Source: Anthopleura xanthogrammica
Lineage: Eukaryota > Cnidaria > Anthozoa > Actiniaria > Actiniidae
Assembly (NCBI GenBank): GCA_964019055.1
Contig: OZ025222.1
Span: 8,231,029 to 8,295,028 of the forward strand
DNA: 64,000 nt
Direction: 5' to 3'
Made by a program: the position numbers and the translations under genes. Positions 1-11,032 of the stretch are shown piece after piece. Positions within the stretch are counted from its first letter, which is position 1. Each line of letters starts with the position of its first letter. The notes beneath the pieces were generated by a model, which made no database searches, was not told where the DNA came from, and worked only from the letters and a program-made list of their open reading frames with translations.

Positions 1-881
1 CATACATCCAAAGTAGTGAATAAAAATTCACATTAGTGTAGATTTCACTGGTACACCTCAAACATTAATTTTTGGCTTGAGATAACAAAGAGGTGACATC
101 CAGCAAAATATTAACTGAATTGCATAAGTTACACGAGAAGTTAAAAACATTTGTTAACCGAATTGCAAGGACCTTGTTACACAAAAATAAATAATAACTT
201 TAAATAATTTTTTATTTTCTATTTCTATATTACAACGTTCTTGAAATTAGGTGTATTTCTATTAATAAAATACATACGAGAGCGAAGAATGATTTATATT
301 TGAATTTTTACGTTTGCAAATGAATATAATTATCTCTATACATTATTATCCAGCTACACTCAGTAGAGTTTAGGTATCGCAGGAGAAAGCCTGGAGTGAG
401 TACAAATATCCTACAACATTTGTACTCGAGGTTGTTTTGTACAGTGAAAAAAACCGGTTCAGGAAAAAAAACGGACAAGTAGTTTAAAGAAAAACGTTGG
501 GTTCTTTTTGGGAAAAATAAAGATTTAAAAAAACTTGGTATTAATTTTGCTTCCAGGCTTTCGGGTCTCTGACGCATCGTCAGAGGAAACATGTTTGACA
601 ATGACAAAAAATGATCATGCTTATCATTTTCAAAAAGATTGATCCTTCCCGTCCCTACATTTTGTCTCGCCCAAAAAATAGCCCCTGTACTGCTTCCTAA
701 AATATTTAATAAACTATATATGCTCGATAGAGGTATTTTTCTTGGCCGATGAAAAAATACCAGCTATAATACATAAGCATGCCAGTAGCAACGTAAAACG
801 TATTGGGTGCATATTCAAAAACGCCCTATGTATTAGTAAAAGACCTAACTCATCTTCAGAGTTCAATAAAGAGTACAGAAA

Positions 882-1382
882 ACAAGTAGAATTAATTACA
901 GCAGATAGCAACAAACAAATAGATTTAGTCAGAGCAGGAAGCAACAAATAAATAGATTTAGTCAGAGCAGACAGCAACAAACAAATCGATTTAGTCAGAG
1001 CAGACAGCAACAAACAAATAGATTTAGTCAGAGCAGACCGCAACAAACAAGTAGATTTAGCCAGAGCAGACAGCAACAAACAAGAAGATTTAGCCAGAGC
1101 AGACAGCAACAAACAAGTACATTTAGCCAGAGCAGACAGCAACAAACAAGTACATTTAGCCAGAGCAGACAGCAACAAACAAGTAGATTTAGTCAGAGCA
1201 GACAACAACAAACAAGTACATTTACCCAGAGCAGACAGCAACAAAGAAGTACATTTAGCCAGAGCAGACAACAACAAACATTTATATTTAGTCTGAGCAG
1301 ACAGCAACAAACAAGTGATTTAGTCAGAGCAGACAGCAACCAACAATTAGATTGAGTGAGAGCAGACAGCAACAAACAAGGA
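882..1382. repeat. 33-bp minisatellite (11-codon unit), about 15 copies
   Basis: A 33-bp unit centred on gcagacagcaacaaacaa repeats about 15 times. Read on the plus strand it gives an 11-residue hydrophilic unit (R-A-D-S-N-K-Q-V-D-L-V/A). That frame is interrupted by a TAA near 948 and by a TGA near 1299. On the minus strand the same array is open as leucine-rich LLLSALxKS units, a simple consequence of a period divisible by three. Neither strand can be called coding with confidence; the reading frame is either decayed or accidental. The adjacent gene is transcribed on the minus strand, which would put this array in an intron or downstream of it. Confidence 0.85.
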
Positions 1383-1932
1383 GATCCTGTCAAAGCATAC
1401 TTTGATTTGGCCGGTTTTTGAAAAACCATAAGCTTGTGAAGTCATATTTGAAGAATTGGAAGGAGACGCTTTAGTATGAGAGGGTTTAGTATGAGAAGGT
1501 ATAACCCTTGGTTAAAACTATTTGTTTGCAATTCTATTTATATCCTTGTCCATAATTTCTGAAACATGGTAAACACTCTTATGATAGCTGATTTTCAAAT
1601 TGTAATATTCCTTTAAACTATTGGTAGTCGGTTTTTGAAAAGTCTTAGAGAAACAAATGCGTAAATACGATGAACTGCTCTATCGATCGCCATGTTGGAC
1701 CCTTTGTTGCCAGTCGGAATAAATTCGGGAAATAATTTGCTTGCATATCTTTTTCTTAAGGTTCTTGCATTCAAAAACTGAAAAATGTGAAAATATGTCT
1801 TGAGGATTCTACACATATATTTAGTTAATTAAGAGACATTCTTTTTTGATTAAAAATTCTTAAATATCTTTAGATCGGACTTGTGACATTTTCAATCTAA
1901 TCGCATAAATACGTGGTACTTTGATGGTTTAC

Positions 1933-2220
1933 CTGTACGGAACTTTCACCTCCACTGGAATATCTATCGATTTCATCATTTCTGACATTTGGCTCCTGTA
2001 GAAATAAAGGGCAAACATATAGCGTGTTAGTAGCACATAAAAGACATTGAATGAAGGGATTAATAGCACTGCACGAGGCTAGATGGCTCAAGTGAGGGGT
2101 TTTTCACGAGAAATCAATCGAGGTACTTTGGTCTGTCCGAAATAACTCTGTTCTTCAATAACAAAATATTTGACATGATCTGGCTTGCGAAAAATATCGA
2201 AATGGATCTTTCTTTACCAT
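1933..2220 (-). CDS. 5' end of paralogous gene, copy 1: split start codon plus microexon
   Basis: On the minus strand an ATG (2220-2218) is followed directly by a splice donor, GTAAAG. A 220-nt intron with a pyrimidine-rich end and TACAG leads into a 63-nt exon (1995-1933) flanked by GTAAAC. Joined, this reads Met followed by 21 acidic and polar residues (EPNVRNDEIDRYSSGGESSV, then Q) with phase 0 at the end. The exon recurs at 33070-33132, 39772-39831 and, inverted, 62791-62832 with the same borders and phase, which is the main support. A CGCCATTTTG box lies 93 bp upstream of the ATG. Later exons would lie at lower coordinates or beyond the window edge; I cannot identify them. Product unknown. 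Confidence 0.5.
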
Positions 2221-2302
2221 TTTTCTTCGGTAGTTTATAATTTAAGTTGTGATTAAGGCTCAAACAAGATTGATTTCTCTTCTTTCTTCCTCGACCAGAA
2301 TA

Positions 2303-2331
2303 CAAAATGGCGGATACGCATGTCACGTGAC
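2303..2331 (-). promoter_or_regulatory. Promoter-like CGCCATTTTG box with CACGTG, copy 1
   Basis: On the minus strand CGCCATTTTG (2313-2304) lies 93 bp upstream of the split ATG, with CACGTG just upstream of it. The five gene-start copies in the window all have CGCCAT 85-94 bp before the ATG. The motif is the reverse complement of the ATGGCG core of YY1-type sites found near many metazoan transcription starts. The promoter role is inferred from position and conservation between copies. Confidence 0.4.
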
Positions 2332-2407
2332 AACCCCCCGTGATATTATACTGTGAAATGTACTTGGAAAAATAAAAACTGAATTATTTATTCACAATTT
2401 GAAAAAT

Positions 2408-2990
2408 ATAATAACCTTCAGGGATTCACAATAAATTATCAGCCACAATTCTTCTTTTAATCTTTAGCGATTTATCAAACAGTTTGTCTACTTAAGGAGA
2501 ACGATTCTTGATTGAGTCCGTTTGTATGTTGAGCGATGTCTTTTGTTCTCTAATTACAGCATCGCGTAGATTAAACAGTCCAGTTTTGTTCTGCATTTCT
2601 TGAGAACTCTAAAGTGTGGTAAAATATTTCCAGCATCCATGTCATGTTCTACTTGGTTCTACATTCATGTTCTAAGGAGAACGATTCTTGTCTCAGACAG
2701 ACTCGACGCTTTTGTGTAAATGAAAAAAAAAACGAAATGCTAATAATATCAATACGTATTCTTTTAAGATAATAGAAATGCTGTACTCCTTATATGATTT
2801 CTAGAATAGCAAAATATGTTTCTTTAAATTGTAGGACATCACATGTGAGTAGAGTTTGTTAGGTTTTTCTCCCATGATACAAAGATTTTTCTCCGAGTTC
2901 CCCGGTTTTTCCACCACAGCAAAACTTTAGCTCGCTAAAATTTCAATTCGATCAGTAAGTTAACCGTGCCTTGACTTTGATCAGCTCAGA
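2408..2990. repeat. Segmental duplication block Y, copy 1 (contains SINE body)
   Basis: This stretch matches 42176-43230, and its first part matches 36960-37220 weakly. It has TTAA at 2492-2495 where the 42-kb copy carries a 643-bp transposon, so this is an empty site. It also contains about 180 bp (2511-2690) flanked by two copies of aaggagaacgattcttg (ending 2510 and 2690) that the other copy lacks. From about 2845 the sequence gtgagtagagtttgtt... and the following tttttctcc motifs are a SINE body also seen at 43080 and, with its tRNA head, at 29262. Confidence 0.75.
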
Positions 2991-3578
2991 GACTGTTTCA
3001 AAATAGACTACTGTGCTCTCACAAAAAGAAGAGGGATAATAAATTATCTGTATTACTGAAAGGTTGATCAACAAATAGTACATTCAAAGCCACTGCACTA
3101 AAATGTAGTTAGGGAGGGTTCATAATTTATCTAGGGGGCTATGATAATGTTAATTTTTTCCCTTGCAGTTTTTTGAAGCCCCCTTGAAATATGTTTAACT
3201 TTTTCCTGCCCCCCCCCCTCCCCCCTTCCTTATTGCATATACCTAAACAAAAGGTAAAATATGTACCCCGGGGTGCCCCTCATGTGTTCTTCCAATTTGA
3301 GAAGAATTTTTTATAGACCCCCAAAAACTTAAAATTAAAAAAGTGTGCCCCCTTCAAAATCATCATAACCCCACTCTAGATAAATTATGAACCCTCCTTT
3401 ATCCTTAAATAGTCAATATTTATTGCCCATGTATGCATGGAGCTAATTGGTTACAATATGGTTTTTCTAATAACAATTATTTGGAAACATTCTTTAAATA
3501 TGATACATATTTCTTTAACAAATAAAGTTATTGTATTAACATCTAATGTCTAATTATTATTTTATGTAAATTATATAG
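2991..3578. other. AT-rich intergenic or intron sequence upstream of the HMG-box gene
   Basis: I see no exon here. It holds two inverted matches around agataaattatgaaccctcc (3381-3400) and its partner near 3114-3133 with a C-rich stretch (3209-3225), suggesting a small foldback element from about 3110 to 3400. The 5' exon or exons of the downstream HMG-box gene could lie here or further upstream but none is recognisable. Confidence 0.4.
3110..3400. mobile_element. Small foldback element (MITE)
   Basis: The left end ggagggttcataatttatct (3113-3132) is the inverse of agataaattatgaaccctcc (3381-3400), and inner segments with gggggc/gcccc runs also pair. This is the layout of a non-autonomous DNA transposon. 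I could not define a target duplication. Confidence 0.6.
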
Positions 3579-6500
3579 GAGTGGATAGGCAACTGGACAC
3601 GAAAAGAGAAAAATGAAAATGAAGAGATCTCAGCTGGTTCATCCAACAAAAAAATTAAATTGCCGTCGTACTCCAAGATGGCTTCAGGGTATAACCTGTT
3701 TTGCGGTGAAAAGTTTGCTGGTGAGTTATTAATTTCTGAATTAGAGCAGAGCTTATAACACATAGGAAGATGCATGATTATTGAATCAGAATAGGAAAAA
3801 TGGCAAGATGGTTTTTGTAGTATTACCATGTTATTAGTTTTGGGTTCCCTGTGTTCAGGTATATTATTAGATGGGTTCCCTGTGTAAGAGAGAGAGAGAG
3901 AAAAACAACATGGCGTTGTGAGATTAAAGGTCGTCAATTTATCCCTGGCGATGTATGACACCCTCCCGCGATCCAATTTTCGTGTCAGCGGTTGTGTAAT
4001 CTAATTATATGCATGATACATACGTAATGCAATGCCTGGGTCACGCTAGAATTTATTACACTTGAGTACTCAGAATCTTTTTTTTTTTTTTTCTATAGAG
4101 GGAGAGATTATTATTATTGAGTTCAGTTGAACCCTTCATAAAATCTAAATTGCATCCCGTGGTATTACCTGCTCAGCTGAAATTGTTAACTTTTCACTTA
4201 TGCTTTTTTGAGAATAAACATTATTTAATTACTGAATTAACTCAAGTTCGTTGCATATTTTCTAAAGAAAAGATCTAGAAATATTATTGAAATACTATTG
4301 AGACCAAATCAGTAAAATCAAATATTTTTAATTGTTTTGAAAAATTAACTATGACTGGTTATGAGTATTTTTTTCGTTACCTTGTATGAAAATTATAATG
4401 TAGAATGTTTTGATTAAACCAGTCTGTACAAAAAAAAAAACCTCTAGGTAAAAAATATACATTATGGACAGTGAAAAAACGGTCTGCACAGGGCTTCAGA
4501 AAATTCAAGCCCAATGCAGCTTGCGTGAAAATATTGTCCACATTGTTTTTCTATAGAAGAGTTATAACGTATATTACTTTGATTAATTATTTTACCTGTA
4601 CTCGAAAACCTCCTGATTTTTAAGCTCCGAAGAATGCGAAGACTGAGACATTATAGACTGAGACATTTTATCTTTAAATAATAATGTCTAAAAATCGAAC
4701 ACTTCGTTTCTCTGGTAAACTTTTAATAAGGACACCAAACGAATGCAGAATCCCCAAAGGTATCGAGGGTATAGCGTATTCAAAACGAAAAAGAAATCAG
4801 AAAGCGCCAGAGTTTCGAAGCGTGGTAGGACACGAATTTCATCACGCGGGAAAATCGAAAGAGTAACCGACTCAAGTATAATAGGATAACAAGGATCACG
4901 ACACTTTCAGTTTTGATTAATTTTCCCTTCAAATATTTTTTTTTAAATAACTAACAAACTTTCAAAAATTTCGAAACAATTTTTGTTCAAAAAGAAAGAT
5001 TAATATAACAATTTTTAATTAGTGAAATAAATTTTTTTTAGAAACATTTTACCCGCGAAAGTCTCCAGTAACCTTAGTTAGTTACAAATTTTATTTCAGT
5101 GTCATCTGGAAAATGAAAGGGAGCGTGACCACTATATCACGTATATAATTAGATTACACAACCGCTGACACGATAAAATTTTATCGCGGGAGGGTGTCAT
5201 ACATCGCCAGGGATAAATTGACGACCGAGATTAAAGGAACTCGTTGTTCCGTACAATCCGAGTGAATCCCTCTCAGGTTTTGAACATCGTTACAAAACAG
5301 TTTTAAAGGTTTTTTTTAGTGGCTTAACATATTTTATTGGAAAAATTAGTACAATAATATAATAGTATTCAATGAATTATAAGACTGGTCGGTATGTGTG
5401 TGTTGAAAAATTGGTTCACAAATTAGTTTGTCAAATATTTTTTATTTATTATTTTATAGAACTGACAGGATCCCTTTGTGAAAAAAATAAAGCGGTTGCA
5501 GCATCTTGGAGCAACCTGTCAAAAGATGAAAATAAGGCGTTCAATGATAAGGCAAAGGTAATGTATGGGTGGCACTAGGTGGTACAGCAATTTGTTCGCT
5601 TGCCTTTCACTGCTATGGTCCAAATTCGAGCCCTGGCTTGGGTACGAATATTGTATGTGAGTTGACTTTGTTTGATGTGTAATAAGTTCTCTCCTTAATT
5701 GTGCCACAGGGCTTTTTCTCCAGGTTCGACAGTTTTCCTCCCTCCGTAAAAAATCAACTTGTGAGTTGAGCAATGTTTGCATAGAATATTGGGATGAAGT
5801 AGGGGTGTGTGTGGAGGATACACAGCCCAACAAGCTTCTAGCTTTAAATCCTAGGGTGAATAAATAGAATATTTATTTTTTATTTTTTTTATTAAAGGAC
5901 TTCGCAAAGCCTGATTCGCTATCCCCTCAAGATAAGGCTCGAGTAGTTGAGAAGCACCTGAAGCAATTAACCACTCAGGTAATTCCACAAATTGAATACA
6001 ATAGCAGTAATTCAGATGTGATAATCAAAATACTATAGTAGTAATGTATTGAGTGGAGCCAGGGGGTACTCCTTATAATGTGCAGCTTAGATATGTATGT
6101 AGTACCTGTAGTATGTAGTATGAACAGTAGTTCCACTAATAGTAATTATAATAATTATGATCAAATTATAATATTGATAATAATAATAAGGATGTATATA
6201 ATGATGATAATGATGATGACCTTGATTAGCAAAAGGAGTAAAGCTATTATTTATTTAATAATGTTTACTAGTGATATCTGCAAAAAAAAACTATATATAA
6301 GTTTCCATTGCAATTATCATTATTCCTTTATATTCTAATTTATGACTGGTGTTTCTGGTGTTTCTTAAGGTTATAAAGTGCTGTGACACTGCCATACAAT
6401 ATATGGCAGTGTCACAGAACTTTATAACCTTAAGAGAAAAAAATATGTGTTAATGCCCATCAACTAATCAATGGTCATTTTCCAAATATAATCTATTTAC

Positions 6501-7848
6501 ACCACAGTCATTGTAATTTTCATATCAATTACGTGTAAATAAATAGCCATAACCACCAAAGTATAACTTTTTGATATATTTGTTTAGAAAATGAGTGATA
6601 ACTTAATATAATATAAGTATTGTTAGTATTAACCATTACGTAAAGTCCTGATAATTTTTTCTTTTTGAAAACACCCCGGGGGGGGGGGGGATACTCCCTA
6701 TAATGGACTATACGGGGATGCTCCACCCGAAAAGGGTACTTTTTTCAGGCCGCACGTATAGCAAAGGGGTGGAAATTTGTGAGTTTTGGTATAAAAAGGG
6801 GTAGATTTTCTTCAAAGCTATATGGAATGGGTATCTTTTCAAGCAACTTTTGAAAAGGTATTAAAAAGGGGTACTTTTTCGCTGAAATTTGGTATAGAGG
6901 GCGAAAACACAAATTTAGGTAAGCTTTCTTGAAGAAATGGGTTGTGAGTTTGTGGGAATATTCCTCATGCCATCTAGTGAGGTTTGTCACCTAGGATCTA
7001 CTGCAGGACAACATTTCCTTAATAACAATCCAGATGTAGATCTGAAATTTAGGAATCACTTTGGTAAGTACTTCATATATAATACATACTAAGAGGGTCT
7101 TCCAGGGAGGAAGTGGGCAGGATGGGGTTACTCTCATATATACAGTCATTGTCAAAAAGGTTGTCCTGTAAAAAAAGACTTGAAGAGCGAAAGAAGTATC
7201 ACGTGATGATTTGTTTATTTATTTTAAACAATATAAAGTCTGGTTTCAAACTCTATAATGAGTAACAATGAACAGAGAATAATGGTTATTAACTCTACTT
7301 ATCCAAAGATAACTGGTATCGAGCATTTAGAGCGAGTGTATTAGGTATCGCCTGACATTTCTTTTGGTCTAAATGTCTTTTTTGGTGGACAACATTAATG
7401 ACATTGACTGTATATGGACTATTAAAAGGATTATCTCCGGAACAGGGTACGTTTTTTTGAGCTTTTTGTCATAAACAGGGTACCTATACTTTTTTATTAA
7501 CCCAAGGATGGTCTGAAAGGTGTGAGAGTGTTACATTGCTCCATTTTCTAGCCCACTTTTAAATTCCACCCTAACTTTGCAGCTTATGTTTTGCCCCAAT
7601 CCCTTTCCTTTTCCTATTTATGATGTTTTTAACACCATTTCCCTGTCCCCCGAAAGGCAAACCACTGTAGTTTCCATTGCAATTATCTTCATTAATTATC
7701 AGGTTATCATTATTCCTTTATATTCTAATTCTGTATCTACTTGCTAGCATGCCCCAAAACTTCAAAATATAGAGAAGAAGATGTAACACGCTTATTCCAA
7801 AAGAAATACAATAAGTTGGATTTATGGCATTATATTTATGCAAGCTAG
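3579..7848 (+). CDS. HMG-box-like protein gene, five exons, 5' end not found
   Basis: Exons 3579-3720, 5460-5557, 5898-5978, 6919-7063 and 7748-7848 (TAG) all have AG/GT borders and join in phase (0-1, 1-0, 0-0, 0-1, 1-stop), giving about 155 residues. Residues 37-80 resemble an HMG box: SGYNLFCGEKF, then AVAASWSNLSKDENKAFNDK, where W-x-x-L-S-x-(D/E)-(E)-x-x-x-F is the helix 2-3 signature. The first exon is basic and lysine-rich. The next exons encode LSPQDKARVVEKHLKQL and a segment beginning VSFLEEMGCEFVGIFLMPSS that I do not recognise; the end is short and basic. HMG boxes bind the DNA minor groove in the nucleus; that role is inferred. Intron 1 holds a 1.3-kb transposon (3929-5226) and intron 2 a SINE. 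An alternative acceptor for exon 2 at 5475 would remove five residues in frame. AATAAA-like signals lie near 8350. Confidence 0.6.
3929..5226. mobile_element. MULE-like non-autonomous DNA transposon, 9-bp target duplication
   Basis: Terminal inverted repeats of about 85 bp (starting GGTCGTCAATTTATCCC on the left) bound a 1298-bp element. GAGATTAAA is present at 3920-3928 and again at 5227-5235, an exact 9-bp target duplication. Long inverted ends and a 9-bp duplication fit Mutator-like elements; Merlin-type is possible. No transposase is seen; the short open frames inside resemble nothing. It sits in intron 1 of the HMG-box gene. Confidence 0.85.
5565..5875 (+). mobile_element. tRNA-derived SINE
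   Basis: A tRNA-like head contains ggtggtacagc and a B-box-like ggtccaaattcgagccc (about 5617-5633). It is followed by a body with gtgagttgactttgttt and ctttttctccaggttcg, related to the SINE at 29262 and the body fragments at 2845 and 43080. The tail, near 5860-5885, is rich in aata and t. It lies in intron 2 of the HMG-box gene. Confidence 0.65.
6365..6433. repeat. Near-perfect 69-bp hairpin
   Basis: TTAAGGTTATAAAG and its inverse enclose a paired ctgtgacactgccata/tatggcagtgtcacag core with a loop of a few bases. The TTAA at each end suggests a minimal MITE of a TTAA-targeting family. Confidence 0.75.
6660..6918. repeat. Dispersed repeat with gggtact motifs
   Basis: A G14 tract is followed by gatactccctataatggac and several aaaaaggggta units. 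Relatives occur at 6063-6083 and around 7100-7510. It looks like a dispersed, partly tandem repeat. Its right part runs into the acceptor of exon 4 of the HMG-box gene at 6919, so the acceptor region may derive from repeat sequence. Confidence 0.55.
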
Positions 7849-8640
7849 GCTTATTAAATGCTAATGAAAAATGCTTAGGGACAGTACGTTTTTAATGAGG
7901 GTGTGGTTTGGAGTATTTGGGGGGAGGATCATCCAAAAAAATATGACGTTCGGTGAAGGGTCAAGCGTTTATTTCTTCATGTTAGGGGGAGTGTCACCTC
8001 TTTTATTGCCCATTTTAGATCTGAATGCTAGAATTAGGAGAGTTTCATAATGCAAAGGAGGGCATCTAAGCTTTCTAAAAGTCCTTATAAAGTTTTTTTG
8101 GGGGCTTTGCTTATTTCAAATTTTAGTTTTTCGCTCGCTTCCCTCGCTCCTAGGCCCAGTTAAAGATAGAGTTCAACTTGTGGAGTCTAGGGGGCATCCA
8201 CAATGCATTGCTTTCACCTTCCTTAATATTTTTGCATTCCACTCAAGCACTCTTTCCTCAGTCAACTCCACGCAAATCCAAAACCATAACTATCAAGGGA
8301 TGACGCACTAGTTGTGGCAAACTAGTTGTGGTCCTCAGTACATTTGGTTATTAATAAACTATACTATTCCATAAATGCTTATGTTGTACGTGTCTTTGAT
8401 TGACGTCAGGGGATAAATGTCTTACTGATGAGAATAACATTCCTACAGCCTCAGTACGTACTTTATATATTATATTATTAATAAAGAACATTTTTTAGCT
8501 ATTATTAAATCTAAGTTACAAAATTCTTGGAATCATGGGCTGAATTGACCTTTCGTAAATGCAAATTCTTTACTACTCTTCGTAGGTCAATTTCGGTTGG
8601 GGCCATGAATTTTTAAATTTCTAAATTTTCCTCATCTTAT
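7849..8640. other. No gene seen (3' flank of the HMG-box gene)
   Basis: AT-rich sequence with an AATAAA-type hexamer near 8350 that could serve the HMG-box gene. Nothing else is recognised. Confidence 0.5.
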
Positions 8641-8654
8641 TCATGAGGTTGTCC

Positions 8655-8720
8655 CTCATGCTACCCAATCATTGGGACACCGAGTCTGAAAGACCCGGTT
8701 CGAAATCCCATACATTTTTA
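8655..8720 (+). mobile_element. tRNA-like SINE head, degenerate
   Basis: The segment ending acccggttcgaaatccc looks like a B box with one extra A, preceded by a possible D-arm. No intact cloverleaf is formed, so this is a SINE remnant rather than a tRNA gene. Confidence 0.4.
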
Positions 8721-10308
8721 ATCAGGATGTATGTGGTCCTTCCACAAGCTTTATTCAATGTGGGATAGAGAAATTTGTCTTTGGCCTGATCGAACACGCT
8801 AAAACGATATTAGCGCATGCGTAAACGATGTTGTTGGTCACCATTTGATTTCAAACAAAACGTTTTCCCATGAGACGCATTATAGATTAGACACATATCA
8901 AGACAACTCATTAGTATTCAAGTAAGTGTACGATCATGTTTATTTGGCGTGGCGTTCATTTATATCAGTTTATTGTGCTAACAATGAACATTCCTCAGCA
9001 TTCCCCAGAGTAGGGAGTCATCAAGGCTCTTTGAACGAAACCCCTTTAATATATTCTGATTTAAAGCTCATTTAGATCATAATTCTTGATGTTTTCCTCG
9101 GAAATCATGGTATTACAAACTAATACCATGGCAATTTCTGGATATTAGTGATTGAATGTCCCTCTGCTATTTTGTGGTATGCTAGATACTTTTTCTGGAC
9201 AAAATAACTCGTTTTTTTTATAAGACCGCGCGCTTATTCCGTGTTATAATACACGGATTAAAATCAGTGCGCGCATTAAGCTCTGTTATTTGAAATTTTT
9301 TCCAGGCTATTTTCAATTTTTTTTTGGGTTTCTGATGTTTTCGTTTCGTATAAAAACAATTTATTACACTCACTGCTAGTTTGTGTATTAACCGCTAGAG
9401 CTGTTTTCGTATGAACAGTTTTCGTGTTCGGCATGAACCCGCTTACGACAAGGAGTGAGCCAATCAATTGCAAAATCTAGAAGACATTACGGTTGCGGCA
9501 AGGCACGCAAACGGCATGCACTGAACTTTTCAGTCGTACGAAATCTTCTCTCAGCGCGACGCTTAAAAGTACTTCTGTGCACAGGATTTTTTTTGTAAGT
9601 TAAAGGTACTCATTTTGGCAGGTTTTATACCAAATATGAAGTGGGAAAGCTCGTCTAGCAGCAAAAAGAGCCAGTACACAGAAGTATACGAATACAATAA
9701 ATGTGAACATCTTTTACACTTCGCGCTGTAATTTTCATATGTGCATTCGTAGAAATCAAGGGCCAAGTGACTTGTGAGATGCTCACGAAGGTAGGGTAAT
9801 AATTCCTGAATACACGCAACATGTAACATGTTGCCATTCTGTACGTAATTAACTGCTACATATGTATCGATTTTGAACACCACATATTATATATCATATG
9901 TTAAACATGCTTCCACAAAGCACAACTCGTGACTCTAAACACAAACATTTACTATAAAAGTAATGGATGAAAACGGTACGCTATTTTGATAGCTACTCAC
10001 CGACTAAAAAACTTTAAACTTCATGTATTTCTGATCATCTGACCGATTGGTTGTGTACATGGGCGGGCGGGGGTAATAACCCGCCACCACCATTGACCTC
10101 CTCCCTAAGGCTCTCGTACTGGAATAGGGTTTTGTTGCGCGCTGCAACACGTCCGATTTGCTACCGCCCCTAGTATGTTGCCGCCACCTTAAGAATATGC
10201 GCAATGGAATTAAGTATGGAAGGAAAACGATTATGGTTCCCAGACTCCGTTGTGCCGACTCAACCGCGCAAGCGAGGTTGCATTAAATGAATGATGTCCA
10301 AACAAATG
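8721..10308. other. No gene seen
   Basis: AT-rich sequence with short open frames on the minus strand that resemble nothing and have no supporting splice sites. A GC-richer patch with gggcgggcggggg lies at 10061-10073. Confidence 0.5.
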
Positions 10309-10620
10309 CAATAGGCCCTTTGCAGGATCTGGTCACGTGACACAAATTCCAAAAAAAAAAAGCTCTGCTGAAAAAATCGTTTTCATATTCAGAAAGAGCA
10401 CATTGGCTTGCGTCCCAGCCAAACATTAATTGTTAAGTTTCGAGTTTTGAAAAAATCATAAATATTTCCAATTACATCAAGAAATGCAAAAACTCAGCAA
10501 CAGTACTAACTTTAATGTGCTCTTTCTGAATATGCCAATGATTTTTATCAGCAGAGCTAATTTGTTTGGATTTTTTTTTGAATTTATATCACGTGACCAG
10601 ATCCTGCAAAGGGCCTATTG
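10309..10620. mobile_element. Foldback MITE, 312 bp
   Basis: CAATAGGCCCTTTGCAGG at the left end is the exact inverse of the right end. Pairing continues through ggtcacgtga and the gaaagagcaca block, so nearly the whole element is a palindrome. No clear target duplication. Confidence 0.85.
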
Positions 10621-11032
10621 TATAACTGAGTTCGATCAAGTGGGATACACATAACTGTTGATTTAGGCCGCCATTTATTTATTTATTTATACATAAACTG
10701 TGTGTATGTGTACAAACACCAACAAAATTGAAACAAAATCAAACGCCTTACATAGACGCTTATTTTCTTTAGTTTAGGAAAAGTGGTCGTCCAAACTAAC
10801 GTTGGAGACAAACGCGGGCGGTATGGCCACAATTATACTTGTTTCTACATGCTCCTTAAGTACTAGAAGCCATAGAAAGGCACCCATATGATTTTTGGAA
10901 TGTACACCCAAAGTACATCTCGACCCGACGAAAAAAATTGTCTGTGCATGCGCAAATGCAAATGCCAATAACTCCTCACTTTCAAGTCCTATTGCGCGGC
11001 AAATATTCGTAAGGGATAGCACATGATTTGAT

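Larger units (their letters stand above)
1..2330. repeat. Segmental duplication block X, copy 1
   Basis: This stretch matches 31311-33480 almost from end to end in the same orientation, and 38800-40150 more weakly. The shared sequence includes a 33-bp minisatellite, the intronic segments around 1560-1830, a microexon at 1933-1995 and a promoter-like region near 2303-2330. Because introns and flanks match as well as exons, this is a DNA-level duplication rather than a retrocopy. Its left edge runs off the window. Copy 1 has about 15 minisatellite units and copy 2 about five, so the array length has changed since duplication. Confidence 0.85.

Noticed and set aside
714..1310. 198-codon minus-strand frame of LLLSALxKS repeats
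   Set aside because: It is the antisense of the 33-bp minisatellite; the repeat period keeps it open. It is absent as a frame in copy 2.
4684..4866. 60-codon basic open frame
   Set aside because: It lies inside a non-autonomous transposon and has no recognised motif.
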